This document shows, one piece after another, positions 1 through 11,398 of a DNA stretch of 64,000 nt; position 1 is the stretch's first letter; every line of letters starts with the position of its first letter. The DNA is from Cyrtodaria siliqua (Eukaryota; Mollusca; Bivalvia; Adapedonta; Hiatellidae). The notes beneath the pieces are model-generated. The model saw only the letters and a program-made list of their open reading frames with translations, did no database searches and was not told where the DNA came from. The stretch covers positions 58,501 through 122,500 of the forward strand of contig JAWPHD010001821.1 in the NCBI GenBank assembly GCA_037043455.1. Direction: 5' to 3'. Both the position numbers and the translations under genes were made by a program.

Positions 1-235
1 TCAGCCGTTAACTTTTGCCTTGTGAACAGGATAGGGCCTTCATTAATAATCGGACCTTTATCAAACTTTGCCAGGGTCTTTATATCAATGAAAACTCGGG
101 ACAGTTTTAAAAAACAGCCTGATCGGATTATTTTCACCAGAGTTGCGGTCCTTGATTTGCTGAAAAATGCCATATTCAGCCTTATGAACACTCTAGAACC
201 TTCATGTATTATTTGATCTTTAGCAAACGTGCACA
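1..235 (+). repeat. Family A tandem repeat (about 145-bp unit), partial
   Basis: The words GTTAACTTTTGCCTTGTGAA, ATAGGGCCTTCATT, GATCGGAT and CTTGATTTGCTGAAAAATGC match the long copies at 29271-30940 and 35231-37784. The 5' end of this copy lies outside the window. Confidence 0.75.
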
Positions 236-244
236 GATTGTTAT

Positions 245-560
245 CATCATATTATATTTTATCTACCTACCACATTTGTGTAAATGTCGACCCGGGGTCA
301 AATTTGGCCACACCCCAGTGGTCACGTGTTTTATATAGACTTGTATATGGAAAAACTTAAAAGATCGACTTCTTTGAAACCACACGGCATAGAACTCTTA
401 TGTTGCCTGTAGCTTGGGATTGCCCTTCAGATTTGTGTTTTTCGTGCCAATCCTTAATCCAGCATGTCCCCAAAGGCTAAAACTGGATCAAATTTTATGA
501 AATTTAAAATTGAACCTCCAAAAATTCAATCCATTCTTAGACTAGTGAAATACCATATAA
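245..560 (+). repeat. Family B dispersed repeat (about 140-bp unit)
   Basis: Contains the 'ATATGGAAAAACTTAAAAGATC...CTTTGAAACCACA' type sequence and the GGGGTCAAATTTGGCC word. The same family recurs at 9387-10060, 19985-20790, 25410-25830 and 46640-47035. Confidence 0.6.
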
Positions 561-1124
561 ATGTTCCTTTGATTTGGGCTCCATCAGGGTAATGTTTTTA
601 TGCCCCCAATGTTGGAGACCTGGTAGTATACGAGGGATGTTCGATAAGTTTGTAGACTTTTCTCATAACTCTTACAAAATTAGAAATATTTCAACAGAAT
701 GTAACTTGACACATATCAAAGCGAATGACCGAGAAAATTATTTCATGAACAACCAATGCGGTACCATAGCAACACTGGTATTGCTATGCAGGGCCCAGTA
801 GTTTCTTGTAATATTTAACTTGCATGTCCCTTATTTAAATGTAAAATAGATTCGTTAAAATATATGTGATTTTATTGCAAAATTGTATGCCATCAACGTA
901 ACGGTCTGACGTCATTTCTATAAATTTTGAATGTGAAATAAACCTCCGTAAAATTAGACAAGAAAGGTTGACATCCTTACCATTAAAAAATGACATTAAC
1001 TGGTGACGTCAAAGCTAGATCAGTGATAATTTTTTTGTGTGGGACAGTTTAAAACGCCAACACAGACATTAAAATTAATAAAAAAATCATGAGTTATTAG
1101 GAAATGCAGCCAAGCATTAGTGTT

Positions 1125-2490
1125 TAATGTTTAAGTGGCACAAATGTTTCAAGGATGGCAGAAAAACAGTCTAAGATGACCAGTGATGCGGAAGTACAGC
1201 AACAGTAGGAAAAACACTACCAGACAAAGTGAAAGACATGATCAAGACGTATGGGAGGTTAACAGTTTGAGTGTAAGCAGAGGAGTTCGATGCTTCAACT
1301 TCTACAATACACAAAATATATACAGTTAACTTAAACATGTCAAAGGTTAGTGCCAGGTGGGTCCCACGACTTCTCTCTAGAGCTGAGAGAGAAGCGGTTT
1401 GTTTCTTCTTTGAACTTCATCCAACATTATGAATCTGAAGTAGCAGACTTTCTGAACAGGATCATAAAACAGATGAGACCTGGCTATTGCATTTTGATCC
1501 AGAGTCTAAGGCACAATAATCATTGTGGAAAACACCTCAGAATCCACCACCCAAGAATGCAAAGGTCAACAGATCGGGCAGCAAACACAATGCCATGTTC
1601 TTGTTCTTCATGGATCGAAGAGGAATGCATCTGCAGCACCAGTTGCCCGATGGTTAGACAGTTAATGCAGATTATTATTCCAATGTAAAGAAATATAAAA
1701 ATATCGTAAGTAGCATTCAAGGAGGACAGTCAACCACAAAACACAGAAACAAACACGCAAACAGACAAACAAGAAGGCAAAAGTAATGATAAAAACAAAC
1801 GACATCACTAACACAAAAGGGTTGACAATAGGGCTATCGCCTTGGAACGGTCAGTGGCAAGGTAGGCCACTGGGGGTTTAAACCGGTTCTAGCATGCAAC
1901 AAACCTCACACTTACCCTACTGTCATCCCATTAAAACAGGACAGTGTAAATAAAGAAATCCCCGCCATGATCTAATCTCTAACCAACAAGGCAGCATCAA
2001 TAATTTTTTGGTATGGAATTTAAACAAAAACGTTTTAACAATATTTTTTATCAAATCTAAATATAATAATTATTTAAGACTTATAATAATTATCATTTTA
2101 TAACTATTAGTTGAATTGAACGCCATTACTAAGATTTTTAAAATGAATGTTTTTCCTGTTGTCAAAAAGCACCTTGTTCGCGCCATCAGTAAGATACGAC
2201 CAGACATCAATTTTGACGGGGTGATATTTCACCAAAATAATACACCGCCTCACATGGCAAATTTAACACAACTAGAGATCACACTCCTTGGTTTTGAGTT
2301 GCTGAACCACCCATCATACAGTCCTGACTTGGCTCCGATGGACTTTTGAGTTTTCTCGGAAATTAAGGCTCAACTGAAGGGAATATGGTTTGATAGTGCT
2401 GATGATTTAAAGAAAGAAACTCAGAGAATTGTCTCAACATTTGTCAGTAGTTTGTATATTGAAGCTGATGACAAATGGGTAAGTGTTTAA
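1125..2490 (+). pseudogene. Mariner transposase pseudogene
   Basis: Degraded mariner transposase words appear in order: a helix-turn-helix remnant near 1125 (VFKWHKCFKDG), KVSARWVPRLL near 1340, DETWLLHFDPESKAQ near 1472, NADYYSNV near 1665, FHQNNTPPH near 2230, and LNHPSYSPDLAPMDF near 2305. Several frameshifts and stops break it. The second catalytic aspartate, expected in the HHDN/HQDN motif, reads N here. An insertion of roughly 450 bp (about 1690-2150) splits the catalytic domain and carries the repeat listed at 1808-1962. Confidence 0.82.
1808..1962 (+). repeat. Dispersed repeat pair, copy 1
   Basis: GTTGACAATAGGGCTATCGC, AACGGTCAGTGGCAA, GGGTTTAAACC and the CCTACTGTCATCCCA end are shared with 4448-4563. 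The family is not identified. Confidence 0.65.
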
Positions 2491-2631
2491 AGACTCAGTG
2501 GTATGACTGTGACTGTTTCGTAACGACGTCAACTTAATGTAATTTTGACGTCAACCAGGCCTCGAAAGGCATTTAGTGATTTCATTTACTTCTATGTAGA
2601 AATGTCATTTGTGTATGTATTTACTCTATGT

Positions 2632-3086
2632 TTAGCTCGACTATTCGAAGAATAAGAGAGCTTATTTAATCACCCCGGCGTCGCCGTCCCGCATCAAGGT
2701 TTGCGTGTAAGCTGTGTTTACAAATCTATATCTCTTACATTTCTTATCCTAGCACAACCAAATGTGGCCATGGGCTTCCTTATAGCATTATCTTAAGGGC
2801 TGCATAAGCAATTTTGGTTCCTGTAACCCATGGGCTCCCATTGGAACCCAAATTATGATAGCCCTTAAAATGTGTCTGTTTCACATCAAATTTTGCGTGT
2901 AAGCTGTGTTAACAGGTCTATATGTCTACATTTCTTGTCCTAGCTGAACTAAATTTGGGAATTGGTTTCCTTATAGTATTTTGGAAAGGGTTGGGTTAGT
3001 AAGCAAATTCTGTGCTCCCATGGAACCCAAATTGTGATGGCCCAAAATGTGCATTAAAGGCAGATCTAGGTTTGCATGTAAGCATG
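2632..3086 (+). repeat. Tandem repeat (about 185-bp unit) headed by an AGCTC hairpin
   Basis: Starts with TTTAGCTCGACTATTCGAAG AATAAG-AGAGCTT, a short imperfect hairpin. The unit 'TTGCGTGTAAGCTGTGTT...CCCATGGAACCCAAATT' occurs at about 2699 and 2890. A third unit begins at 3068, is cut at 3087 and resumes at 6644. Confidence 0.65.
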
Positions 3087-3209
3087 TACAGTACAGCTCA
3101 CGGGAAACCCACACTTTGCTCTTTCACGCCGAGTGAGGAATTCAGAAATCGCGTAATTATGCGGAGTTTGGACGATAAAACTACGCCCAGTGGAAATCAG
3201 CTACGTGAC

Positions 3210-3413
3210 GAACGACTAGCGTAACTTCGCCGAGATACTCCGCGTAGACGAACTCGGTATTCGCCGAGTCGTCAATTATACAGGTGAATGACCTTTTTAG
3301 TGGACTTGAACGAACGACTAGCGTAACTTCGCGGCGATACTCCGCGTAGACGAACTCGGCATTCGCCGAGTCGTCAGTTATTCAGGTAAATGACCTTTTT
3401 ATCGGACTTGAAT
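3210..3413 (+). repeat. Direct tandem duplication of a 102-bp CG-rich unit
   Basis: GAACGACTAGCGTAACTTCG starts at 3210 and again at 3312. Both units contain CGCGTAGACGAACTCGG and ATTCGCCGAGTCGTC and end with AATGACCTTTTTA and GGACTTGAA. It lies in the subterminal part of the TIR element; related ACGCCGAG/CTCGGCG words recur at 6410-6600. Confidence 0.8.
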
Positions 3414-4023
3414 GTTTATGTCTGAAACAATGATGAACGGCATTCGTACAGGTAATGTACATCTGCATAGATCTACGTGTTTTATTTTTATGTTTGTTGT
3501 AAATGTACACTGTGCGTGAAAGTAATCAAGTTACCTTATAGTTGACGTTTGTGCTGCTGTACTCTCAAATGCAATTAAACACAACTGTCATGAGGACGAA
3601 ATAAATATTTAGTTTTAATCTGTTACGGCAACCAATGCTAGCTTCCAAACACAAAACTTAAATACACACTCTATTTCTTAATACACGTTGTCTTACACGT
3701 TGTCAAGCGCGTTGCCATGGTCAGGACTCTGAATCAGGCATTTTCATGTGTATTGAGCAGAGTTACGATATTGTAAACATGTACTCTACATGTACATGTC
3801 GCAGTAACCAGGTTCGATCACGCTTCCATTACACTAGTATAGATAATTAGGGACGTATCGTGGTATTCTCTTGGATAAATAAAATATGTTATGTAATATG
3901 TATACTGAGTCGGTAAAATACAGTATATACATGTATGTAAATACATATTTCGTTTGCGTGGTATGAACCTACGTAAGTGGATTTTAAGACCAACTTTATA
4001 AAAATATTTGCTGATTTTGTCAA

Positions 4024-4563
4024 ATACGAGGGTGATCAACAAAAAAAGTTGATACTGGCCTTATAATTCCTTAATTACAAGTTATTTGAAAAAAAAACAT
4101 ATTATGAATTTAGTCAATTTCCTTGACATATGAAAATGTTCAAAAGTATGGTGTTTTTTTTTACGGAACAGCACCTGCCGCAATCCGTCGCACCAATAAT
4201 AATACATGATGAAATATTTAACACTGCAGTAGGCTATCTATTTATAAAAAGATGTAAAATTATCCTTTAACCTAGTAACCAGGGCATCCATTATTGTTAA
4301 CAGAAGTTTGGTCGTAGAAACACTTAAAAAAAGTATAAAAGTTGAACAGGAAAAGCAGCTTCCCCAGAATACAGTTAACTCTAAAACACGCAAAACGACA
4401 AACATGAATGGAAATGTTAATAAGGAATATGACGTCAAAAACACGCAAAAAAAGGTTGACAATAGGGCTGTCGTCTTCAAACGGTCAGTGGCAAAAAAGA
4501 CTGGGGTTTAAACCAGGTTATAGGGTGCACCAAACCTCATACACCCTACTGTCATCCCAGACT
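4024..4563 (+). repeat. Mariner-like end fragment and dispersed repeat copy 2
   Basis: TACGAGGGTGATCAACAAAA AAAGTTG at 4024 looks like a Tc1/mariner terminus, but no matching right end was found. At 4448-4563 the repeat GTTGACAATAGGGCTGTCGT to CCTACTGTCATCCCAG matches the copy at 1808-1962. Confidence 0.45.
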
Positions 4564-4859
4564 CGCAGCCAGTTTTGGGAGCATAACTCATTCCTTCTGA
4601 TTCATATGGTGTAGTCTAGTCAATATATGGCAACATCTACATCATTCTTGGTTTGTGATCACTCATCCTCATGTTTTAATATACAAGCATGTTTTATTTG
4701 TGATATTGTGAATACTGTTACTATTAACAATAACAGAGCTACTAAACAAGGAAGATACTTGCTTCTGGTTCAGTACGACGTCGACAAGAAGCACCAAATC
4801 CGCACGAGCGGCTTTTTCAGAACGTCGGAAAAGGTTTCATTATATTTTTCTTAATAACT

Positions 4860-5640
4860 GAGGAGGACTGTGTCCATTAAGTTATACCATGCAGCATCTT
4901 ACGCGATTTACAAAAGTAATTAAATTGGTCTAAAGACATCGCCCTGGCGAATCCTCTATTCACAAATTAAATCGTAGTTTTAGTGGGAGGGTGACTTTTT
5001 TTTTACAATTGTGTCTACCTGCATCTATTGGGTTTTTTCTTATCGATGTTTAATAATGATCTTACACGAGTGCCTGATTAATATCGATTTATCAACTCGA
5101 TAAATCGAGTTGGATACTGCGTCCATTAAGTTATACCAAGCAGCATTTTACGCGATTTACATATTCCAAAAGTAATTAAAATTAAATTGTAGTTTTAGTC
5201 GGAGGGGGACTTTTTTTTTCAATAGTGTCTACCTGCATCTATTGGTTCTTATCGATGTTTAATAATGATCTTACACGAGTGCCTGATTAATATTGAATTT
5301 ATCAAACGAGTTGGATAAAATTATATGATGTGAGGCTATGCGAGAATTTTATCCAAATTGTTCAATAAATTCAATTCATAGGGAAAGGGATCTCGTTGAT
5401 TTCCGTAATCCATGAAGTTTTTTACAATTGTGACTACCTGCATCTATTGTTTTTTTTCCTTATCAATGTTTAATATATAATGATCTTACACGAGTGCCTT
5501 GTTAATATTGAATTTATTAAACGAGTTGGATACTGCGTCCATTAAGTTATACCAAGCAACATCTTACGCGATTTACATATTCCAAAAGTAATTAAATAGG
5601 TCTAAAGACATCGCCCTGGCGAATTCCCTTATTCACAAAT
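4860..5640 (+). repeat. Imperfect tandem repeat, three units of about 245-420 bp
   Basis: ACTG(T/C)GTCCATTAAGTTATACC begins near 4869, 5115 and 5533. TACCTGCATCTATTG and ATGATCTTACACGAGTGCC recur in each unit. Noncoding. Confidence 0.7.
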
Positions 5641-6089
5641 TTAACAAAAGTAAAACTGAAATAAGCCTGAATATTTTTACATGTAACTTGCAGTTGAATA
5701 TGTCTATACACTTTTATCTAGACTGCTATACTTGAATATTAAATATAAAACGTGTGTATTGATCTATGCCATACTCATAGCGGGCACGCGGGTATACAAT
5801 AGGTAATGAAATTAATCTGATTGCACTTGCTTTTCGTTATCTCCGGTACTATTCTGCACATAATCAACAGAAACATGTACATGACATGATGTACGAACTT
5901 GTGCACCGATATAAATCTATTTGCTGATCAAACTTTTACCTGAAAAGAAAGTTGTAATATGTTTAGAGAGCAATATATTGCACTGAATTGCCAATTCCGA
6001 TAACTGCGTTAATTTCAAGGCTTTTGGTGAAATACAAATGGTTGGGCAATTTAAGTGTAAAACAGTTTACATTATCTAAATTACGTATT

Positions 6090-6158
6090 TTAATTGAATT
6101 AAATTGGAATATATATATAAAGTCGGTGCGACTATATATTCCAATTTAATTCAATTAA
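6090..6158. repeat. Perfect 26-bp inverted repeat (hairpin)
   Basis: The left arm 6090-6115 (TTAATTGAATTAAATTGGAA, then TATATA) is exactly complementary to the right arm 6133-6158, with a 17-base spacer. It lies inside the TIR element. Confidence 0.85.
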
Positions 6159-6729
6159 ACAGCAAGGTCATTTTAAAGGTTTACACATCTTGTGCATGTA
6201 ATTGGTAGACCTCTTCTTGTTTTTATCAATATAATGTTGCTTCATAATTTGATTATTACTCCCCGTCACAATCAAGCATTTGTTGTGTGCGCGTGCCTAT
6301 GTTTATTGCATTACATACATGTACTTGGTGGCCTGTGATTGGAAATATTCTATTCGATTCTAAAAGAAATGGCCGACGTCGAAGGAAAATTACAGTTAAT
6401 TAAATTTTACGCCGAGATACGCGGCATCCTTCACGCCGAGGTACGCAGAGTTCACAGGTGTGCACTTTTGCTTAATTGGATTCTACGCGGAGTAACTCGG
6501 AGTGGCTATCACTTGGCAATAGCGTACTTTCGCCGCGTGAATTAGCCGAGTACAAACACTGACTCCGCGTAGATTCGCGCGAAACTCGATACGACCAAAC
6601 TTGGCGAATCGAGTGAAGTGTGTGTTTCGCGTGAGCTGTACTGTATATATCTATAATTTTGGTTTGGGATTTCTTATAGCATTATGCATCTTATTCATAC
6701 TTCACCCATATTGGGGCATGGGCTCCCTC

Positions 6730-7190
6730 CTCCACCCCACGCCACCACTCCCTCCACCCCCCACTCCACTTTTTTTTTTTTTACATATTTCTATGTTGTT
6801 TTAGTCAATTCTTACACATATTTCTCTGTTCTGACACATAGCTTCTTACACAAATATATGTTGCTCCCTCCCCCACCCCCTGCCTCTCCCCCTCCCCCTC
6901 CCCCACTCGAAACTCATTTGTTTTTGCATATTTCTCTGTTGCTTTTGTCATTCTTACACATGTTGCCCCTCCCCTCCACCTCCCCTACCCCCACCCCCCA
7001 CCACTTGAAACTGGCATATTTTTTTATTTTTTTACATATTTCTGTGTTGTTTTAGTAAATTCTTACATAGCCTCTTACACATATTGTTGCCCACTCCTCC
7101 CAACACCCCCACCCCCCATTCGAAACTCGATTTTGTTTTATTTTTATTAACATATTTCTGTGTTGTTTTGGTCAATTCTTACACATAGTG
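6730..7190 (+). repeat. Pyrimidine-rich tandem repeat (C-rich blocks alternating with T-rich blocks)
   Basis: About four units, each a run of CCCCTCC/CCACCCCC, then CGAAACTC, then 'CATATTTCTGTGTTGTTTTAGTCAATTCTTACACAT'-like sequence. Open frames here are low-complexity and not protein coding. Confidence 0.7.
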
Positions 7191-7226
7191 AAAATACATT
7201 AATCTTTAACATGATGGTTTTCTTTA

Positions 7227-8690
7227 TACCCCTGCAAACAAAGTTTGAGAGGGGGTATATAGGAGTCACGGTGGCTTGCGGTCTTTAGGTCTGTCGGTCT
7301 GTTGAAGCTTGTGGAGCGAACTACTTCTACCATTTTCAGATATGAAATTGAAACTTTGCATACATGATCAACATGACGTGTAGATTTTCGCTCAATTCCA
7401 TGCAGAGTTATTGCCTTTGCACTGAGTCAAAAATTCTGTCGGTCGGTCGGTTGCTTGGTTGGTCTGTCGGGCAGTTGAATCTTGTGGAGCGAACTACTTC
7501 TACCGTTTTCAACAGATGGAAATGAAACTTTGCATAAGAGATCAACATGAAAAAAAGATGTGCGTGACACAATTTTGGTGTGGCTCGCTCAATTCCATGC
7601 ATAGTTATTGCCCTTGCACTTAGTCAAAATTGCTACATTCAGCATACGCAATCTTGTGGAGCTAACTTCTTTTACAGTTTTCAAGATATTGAATTGAAAC
7701 TTTATATACATGATCAAGATGATGTGTAGATGTGTGTGACATAATTTGGGTGTGGCTTGCTCAATTTTATGCCGAGTTATTGTCCTTGCACTTAGTCAAA
7801 ATTGCTGTATTCAGCATATGCAAAATTGTGGAGCGAACTACTTTTACAGTTATCAAGATATTCAATCAGAACTTTGTATACACGATCAACATGAAGTAAA
7901 AATGTGCGTGACACCATTTTGGTGTGTCTCACTTAACTCCATGCAGAGTTATTTCCCTTGCACTTAGGCAAAGTTGCTATATTCAGCATATGCAATATTA
8001 TGGAGAAAACTTCTGCTACAGTTTTCAAGATATTGAATTGAAACTTTGTATACATGATTAAAATGAAGTGAAGATGTGCGTGACACAATTTTGGTTCGTC
8101 TCGGTCAATTCCATGCAGACTTATTGCTCTTGAACATAGTCAAAATTTAATTGCTATGTGCAATCTTGTGGAGCAAACTACTTCTACAGTTTTCAAGATA
8201 TAAAATTGAAACTTTGTATACATGATCAAAATGAAGTGTATATGTGCGTGACACAATCTTTCTAAGGCTCAGTGAATGCCATGCAGAGTTATTGCTCTTG
8301 AACTTAGCCGAAATTGCTATTCAGCATATGCAATACTGTGGAGCAAACTACTTCAAAAGTTATTAATATATTTAATTGAAACTTTGTGTACATGATCATC
8401 ATGAAGTGTAGATATGCGTGACACAATTTTAGTGTGTCTCATTAAATTCCATGCAGATGTATTGCCTTTGCACGTAGTAAACATTGCTTTATTCAGCATA
8501 TGCACTCTTGTGGAGTGAACTACTTTTACAGTCTGGAAGATATTGAATTATAACTTTGTGTACATGATAAACATGAAGGTGACACAATTTTGGTGTGGCT
8601 CAATCAATGTCATGCAGAGTTATTGCCCTTGATATTACTAAAAATATGTTTGCAGGGGTATTTATCACCTTCGGTGATAGTTCTAGTTTT
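7227..8690 (+). repeat. Family C tandem-repeat element with inverted ends
   Basis: TACCCCTGCAAAC at 7227-7239 is exactly inverted at 8648-8660, followed by the small hairpin CACCTTCGGTG. Inside are about eight units of roughly 165 bp carrying CTTGTGGAGCGAACTACTTC, GAATTGAAACTTTGTATACA and CAATTCCATGCAGAGTTATT. It sits just inside the right end of the old mariner. Confidence 0.8.
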
Positions 8691-8754
8691 CATACTTGTA
8701 CATTATTTTTTTAATTACAGAAAAAGTCTATGAACTTATTGAACATCCCTCGTA

Positions 8755-9168
8755 TATAGTGATTTAACTGTCACATGTTTTGCCAAACCCAGGTTCATAC
8801 CTTCAAGATCCATATAAACTGTTACACTCAGGGGATCACCTTGAGGCCACTGAGCCTATTATTGCTGTACTTTTGGATTTATTAAAATATTTAATTTCTG
8901 AAGAACAATTCAAACATGTTGGAGTATATATAATCATTCAAGTTGAATTACTGGTAACAAAATATTAACTGACATATTTATTTCCACACTTTTGCAACAT
9001 TTCCTTAGATATGAGTAAATGTAAATGCCCCTTATTGATGATGTTTAAGTCGTGAAAGTTAAACATATTGAAATTGTTATGTAATAAAACTTGTTTAAAT
9101 ATGTCCACCTACTGTGAACTAATAATGTATATAGTATGTCAAGTTATAATGTTTTTATATTTTTCCAG
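8755..9168. other. Intron sequence with nothing recognised
   Basis: AT-rich sequence between the mariner end and plexin exon A. A 62-codon open frame at 8780 shows no recognisable family or splice support. Confidence 0.5.
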
Positions 9169-9347
9169 ACTGTATCAATTACGGGCATGTATCCAACCTC
9201 CGGACCACTGGCAGGAGGTACCAGGGTAACAATAGTTGGTGAACATCTGGGTGTTGGTAACAGAGAAGTGAACGTAAAGTTTGGCACATTAATAATTACA
9301 AATGCAGAAGTATTACCAAAACTTGGATTTGATGCCAAATTAGAGAG
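9169..9347 (+). CDS. Plexin-like exon A: IPT/TIG domain, N-terminal half
   Basis: The acceptor TTTTTCCAG precedes 9169 and the exon ends with AG before GTGATT (phase 2). It encodes 59 codons with the hallmark plexin IPT opening: ITGMYPTSGPLAGGTRVTIV, then GEHLGVGNREVNVKFG. The P..GP..GGT.VTI.G core is the classic first strands of an IPT/TIG immunoglobulin-like fold. The donor is weaker than consensus, so the exact 3' edge is slightly uncertain, but phase 2 matches the next exon. Earlier exons were not found in 1-9168, which is repeat-filled. Confidence 0.9.
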
Positions 9348-9386
9348 GTGATTATGTAGCTTCAGAAATAATTATAATCATATTTA

Positions 9387-10060
9387 GCTCTACTGGCCCT
9401 GGAGATTACCAGTTACATATAATTATATAGGACAGTCATTATAAAAATCTTCTCAACTGGAGCTACAAGAGCTAGAGGTCATATTATGCATGGTCCTCTG
9501 CCAGGTTTGTTAAAATGATGACCATAGATTCAAATCAGGCCAATTTTATATAGTGTTGTATAGGGAAGTCTTTAAAAATCTTCTCTGAAACTGCAAGAGA
9601 TACAGGTTTAATATGTTGTATGCAGCATGAGCTTATGGTATCCTATCAAATTTGTTTAAATGGTGACCCTCGGGCAAATTTGGTCCCACCCCAGAATCCC
9701 ATGGTTTAAATGGACATAAAAGGAAAAAACTTAAAACATCTCGGAAACCACAAGGCATAGGAATCTTATAGGTTACATAGGTAGCATAAGCTAATGATCC
9801 TCATTCAAGTTTGTTTAAATGGTGACCCTGTAATTAAATCTGGCCCAGCCCCCGGAGTTAAACTTTTACAAGTTACGAGTTATAAGGATAATCTTTAAAA
9901 AATCTCAGAAACTACAAGAGCAAGAAATCTAATATTTTGCATTTAGTATAAGTTTATGGTTCCCTATCAAGTTTGTTCAACTGATGACCTGGGAGTAAAA
10001 TCTGGACCTGCCCCCTGGGATAAAAGTTTGTCATAAAGTTATATTAGCTGAGCAGATTTG
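9387..10060 (+). repeat. Family B repeat array
   Basis: Starts TTTAGCTCTACTGGCCCTGG and has about four units containing 'AAATCTTCTCTGAAACTGCAAGAG', TTTGTTTAAATGGTGACCCT and GGGGTCA-type words. It lies in the intron after exon A. Confidence 0.7.
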
Positions 10061-10530
10061 TGACATGTATTGGAACAATTATGCATTTCGTGACAAAAGC
10101 ACCAGACTTGTTGTTGTCTCATAGCTAGACTACTCGACTAGACATTTTTGGCTGCCATTTTCAAAATGGCCACCAAATATTCCATAAAGAATTAAAGAAG
10201 CCCATAATTAATTGGTTTCATCAAAAGTTGTTATTGTAAAAACACCCAATTCAGGACATTGATAGACAATGAAACATGCAATAAAATCTGGGTCTTATGT
10301 TTTCTTCATAATGGCCGCCATTTTCCAAATCCAAAAACTCCAAAAATGTGTCTATGAAGTACCCCCAAATAATTGTAGAACGAACGCCGAATGAATAGAA
10401 AATGAACGCAGAACGAACGCAGAATGAACGTTATACAATCTATATTTTAAAAATACATTTGCGTTCGTTTTGTTCGTTGTGTTCGTTTTCAGAGTTTATC
10501 ATTTTAAAAAATGCATTAACGTTCATTTTT
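10061..10530. other. Intron sequence with (GAACGCA)-type words
   Basis: 10061-10374 contains ATTTTCAAAATGGCC-type words. 10380-10528 is rich in GAACGAACGC and GCGTTCGTT, related to 14218-14440. No gene was seen. Confidence 0.45.
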
Positions 10531-11398
10531 AGCTCTACTGATCAGAGATCAGCAGAGCTTATGCCGCGGTGTGGTGTCCGTCGTCCGTCTGTCCGTAAAC
10601 TTTTTTTGCGGCAACTACTCCTCTGAAACTACTGGATGGATTTTCATTAAACTTCACAGGAATGTTGCACATGATGTCTAGTTGATCCTAGCACATTGAT
10701 GTGAAGTCCAAGATGGCCGCCAAAGCTAAAAATAGAAATTTATAAAACAAGTTTGTAGCACCTACTTCTTGAAAACTATAAGTGATATTGATATGGGACT
10801 TTTTCTAAAATGATCAGCATGACATGATGTTGGTCCTTGTCAAAAATTGATTTGATTCAGCGTTAAACATGGCTGCAGCGGCCATCTTTGTTTACATAGA
10901 GTTATATACTAAACAATTGTAGCGACTACTCCTCTGAAACTACTTGACGGATTTTCATGAAACTTCACAGGAATGTTGCTCTTGGTGTCTAATTGATCCT
11001 AGCAAAATTTAAGGTCGGCCAGAAATTTAAGATGGCTGCCACAGCTAAAAATACGTTTTTGAAAAGGAAGTTTGTAGCGACTACTTCTTGAAAACTATAT
11101 TGATATGGGACTTTTTCTAAAATGATCAGCATGACATGTTGTTGATCCTTGTCAAAAATTATTTTGATTCTGCATTAAACATGGCCGCTGGTGGCCATCT
11201 TTGTTTACATAGAGTAATATAAAAAAAACTTGTAGCGACAACTCCTCTGAAACTACTTGATGGATTTAAAGGAAACTTCACAGGAATGTTGCTCTTGATG
11301 TCTAGTTGATCCTAGCAAGGTTTCAGGTCGGCCGGGAATTGAAGAAGGCCACCACAGCTAACAATAGGTTTTTAAAAAACAAATTTGAAGCGACTAAT
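10531..11398 (+). repeat. Family D tandem array (about 320-bp unit), left part
   Basis: Begins with an AGCTCTACTGATC / GATCAGCAGAGCT hairpin head after TTTTT. Units carry GTAGCGACTACTCCTCTGAA, TTCATGAAACTTCACAGGAA, AAGATGGCCGCCA and GATATGGGACTTTTTCTAAA. It is interrupted at about 11398 and resumes at 13311. Confidence 0.85.

Larger units (their letters stand above)
3089..6643. mobile_element. TIR element of Tc1-like end type, 3.55 kb, nested
   Basis: The ends are CAGTACAGCTCACGGGAAAC at 3089 and the inverse ending CGTGAGCTGTACTG at 6643, about 28 bp with few mismatches. TA sits on each side (3087-3088 and 6644-6645). The left flank (TTTGCATGTAAGCATG) and right flank (TATCTATAATTTTGG) together resemble one continuous unit of the 185-bp repeat. 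This supports a real insertion. No transposase was recognised inside. Confidence 0.7.
631..8752 (+). mobile_element. Old mariner-type element, enlarged to 8.1 kb by nested insertions
   Basis: The terminal inverted repeats are CGAGGGATGTTCGATAAGTT at 631 and its near-exact inverse ending at 8752. The match runs about 30 bp with three mismatches. Both ends are flanked by TA (629-630 and 8753-8754), the Tc1/mariner target duplication. Transposase remnants lie on the + strand at 1125-2490. The rest is later insertions, including the 3089-6643 element and the tandem array at 7227-8690. Confidence 0.75.

Noticed and set aside
6684..7055. 123-codon proline-rich frame
   Set aside because: It is a CT-rich simple or tandem repeat; the peptide reflects base composition only.
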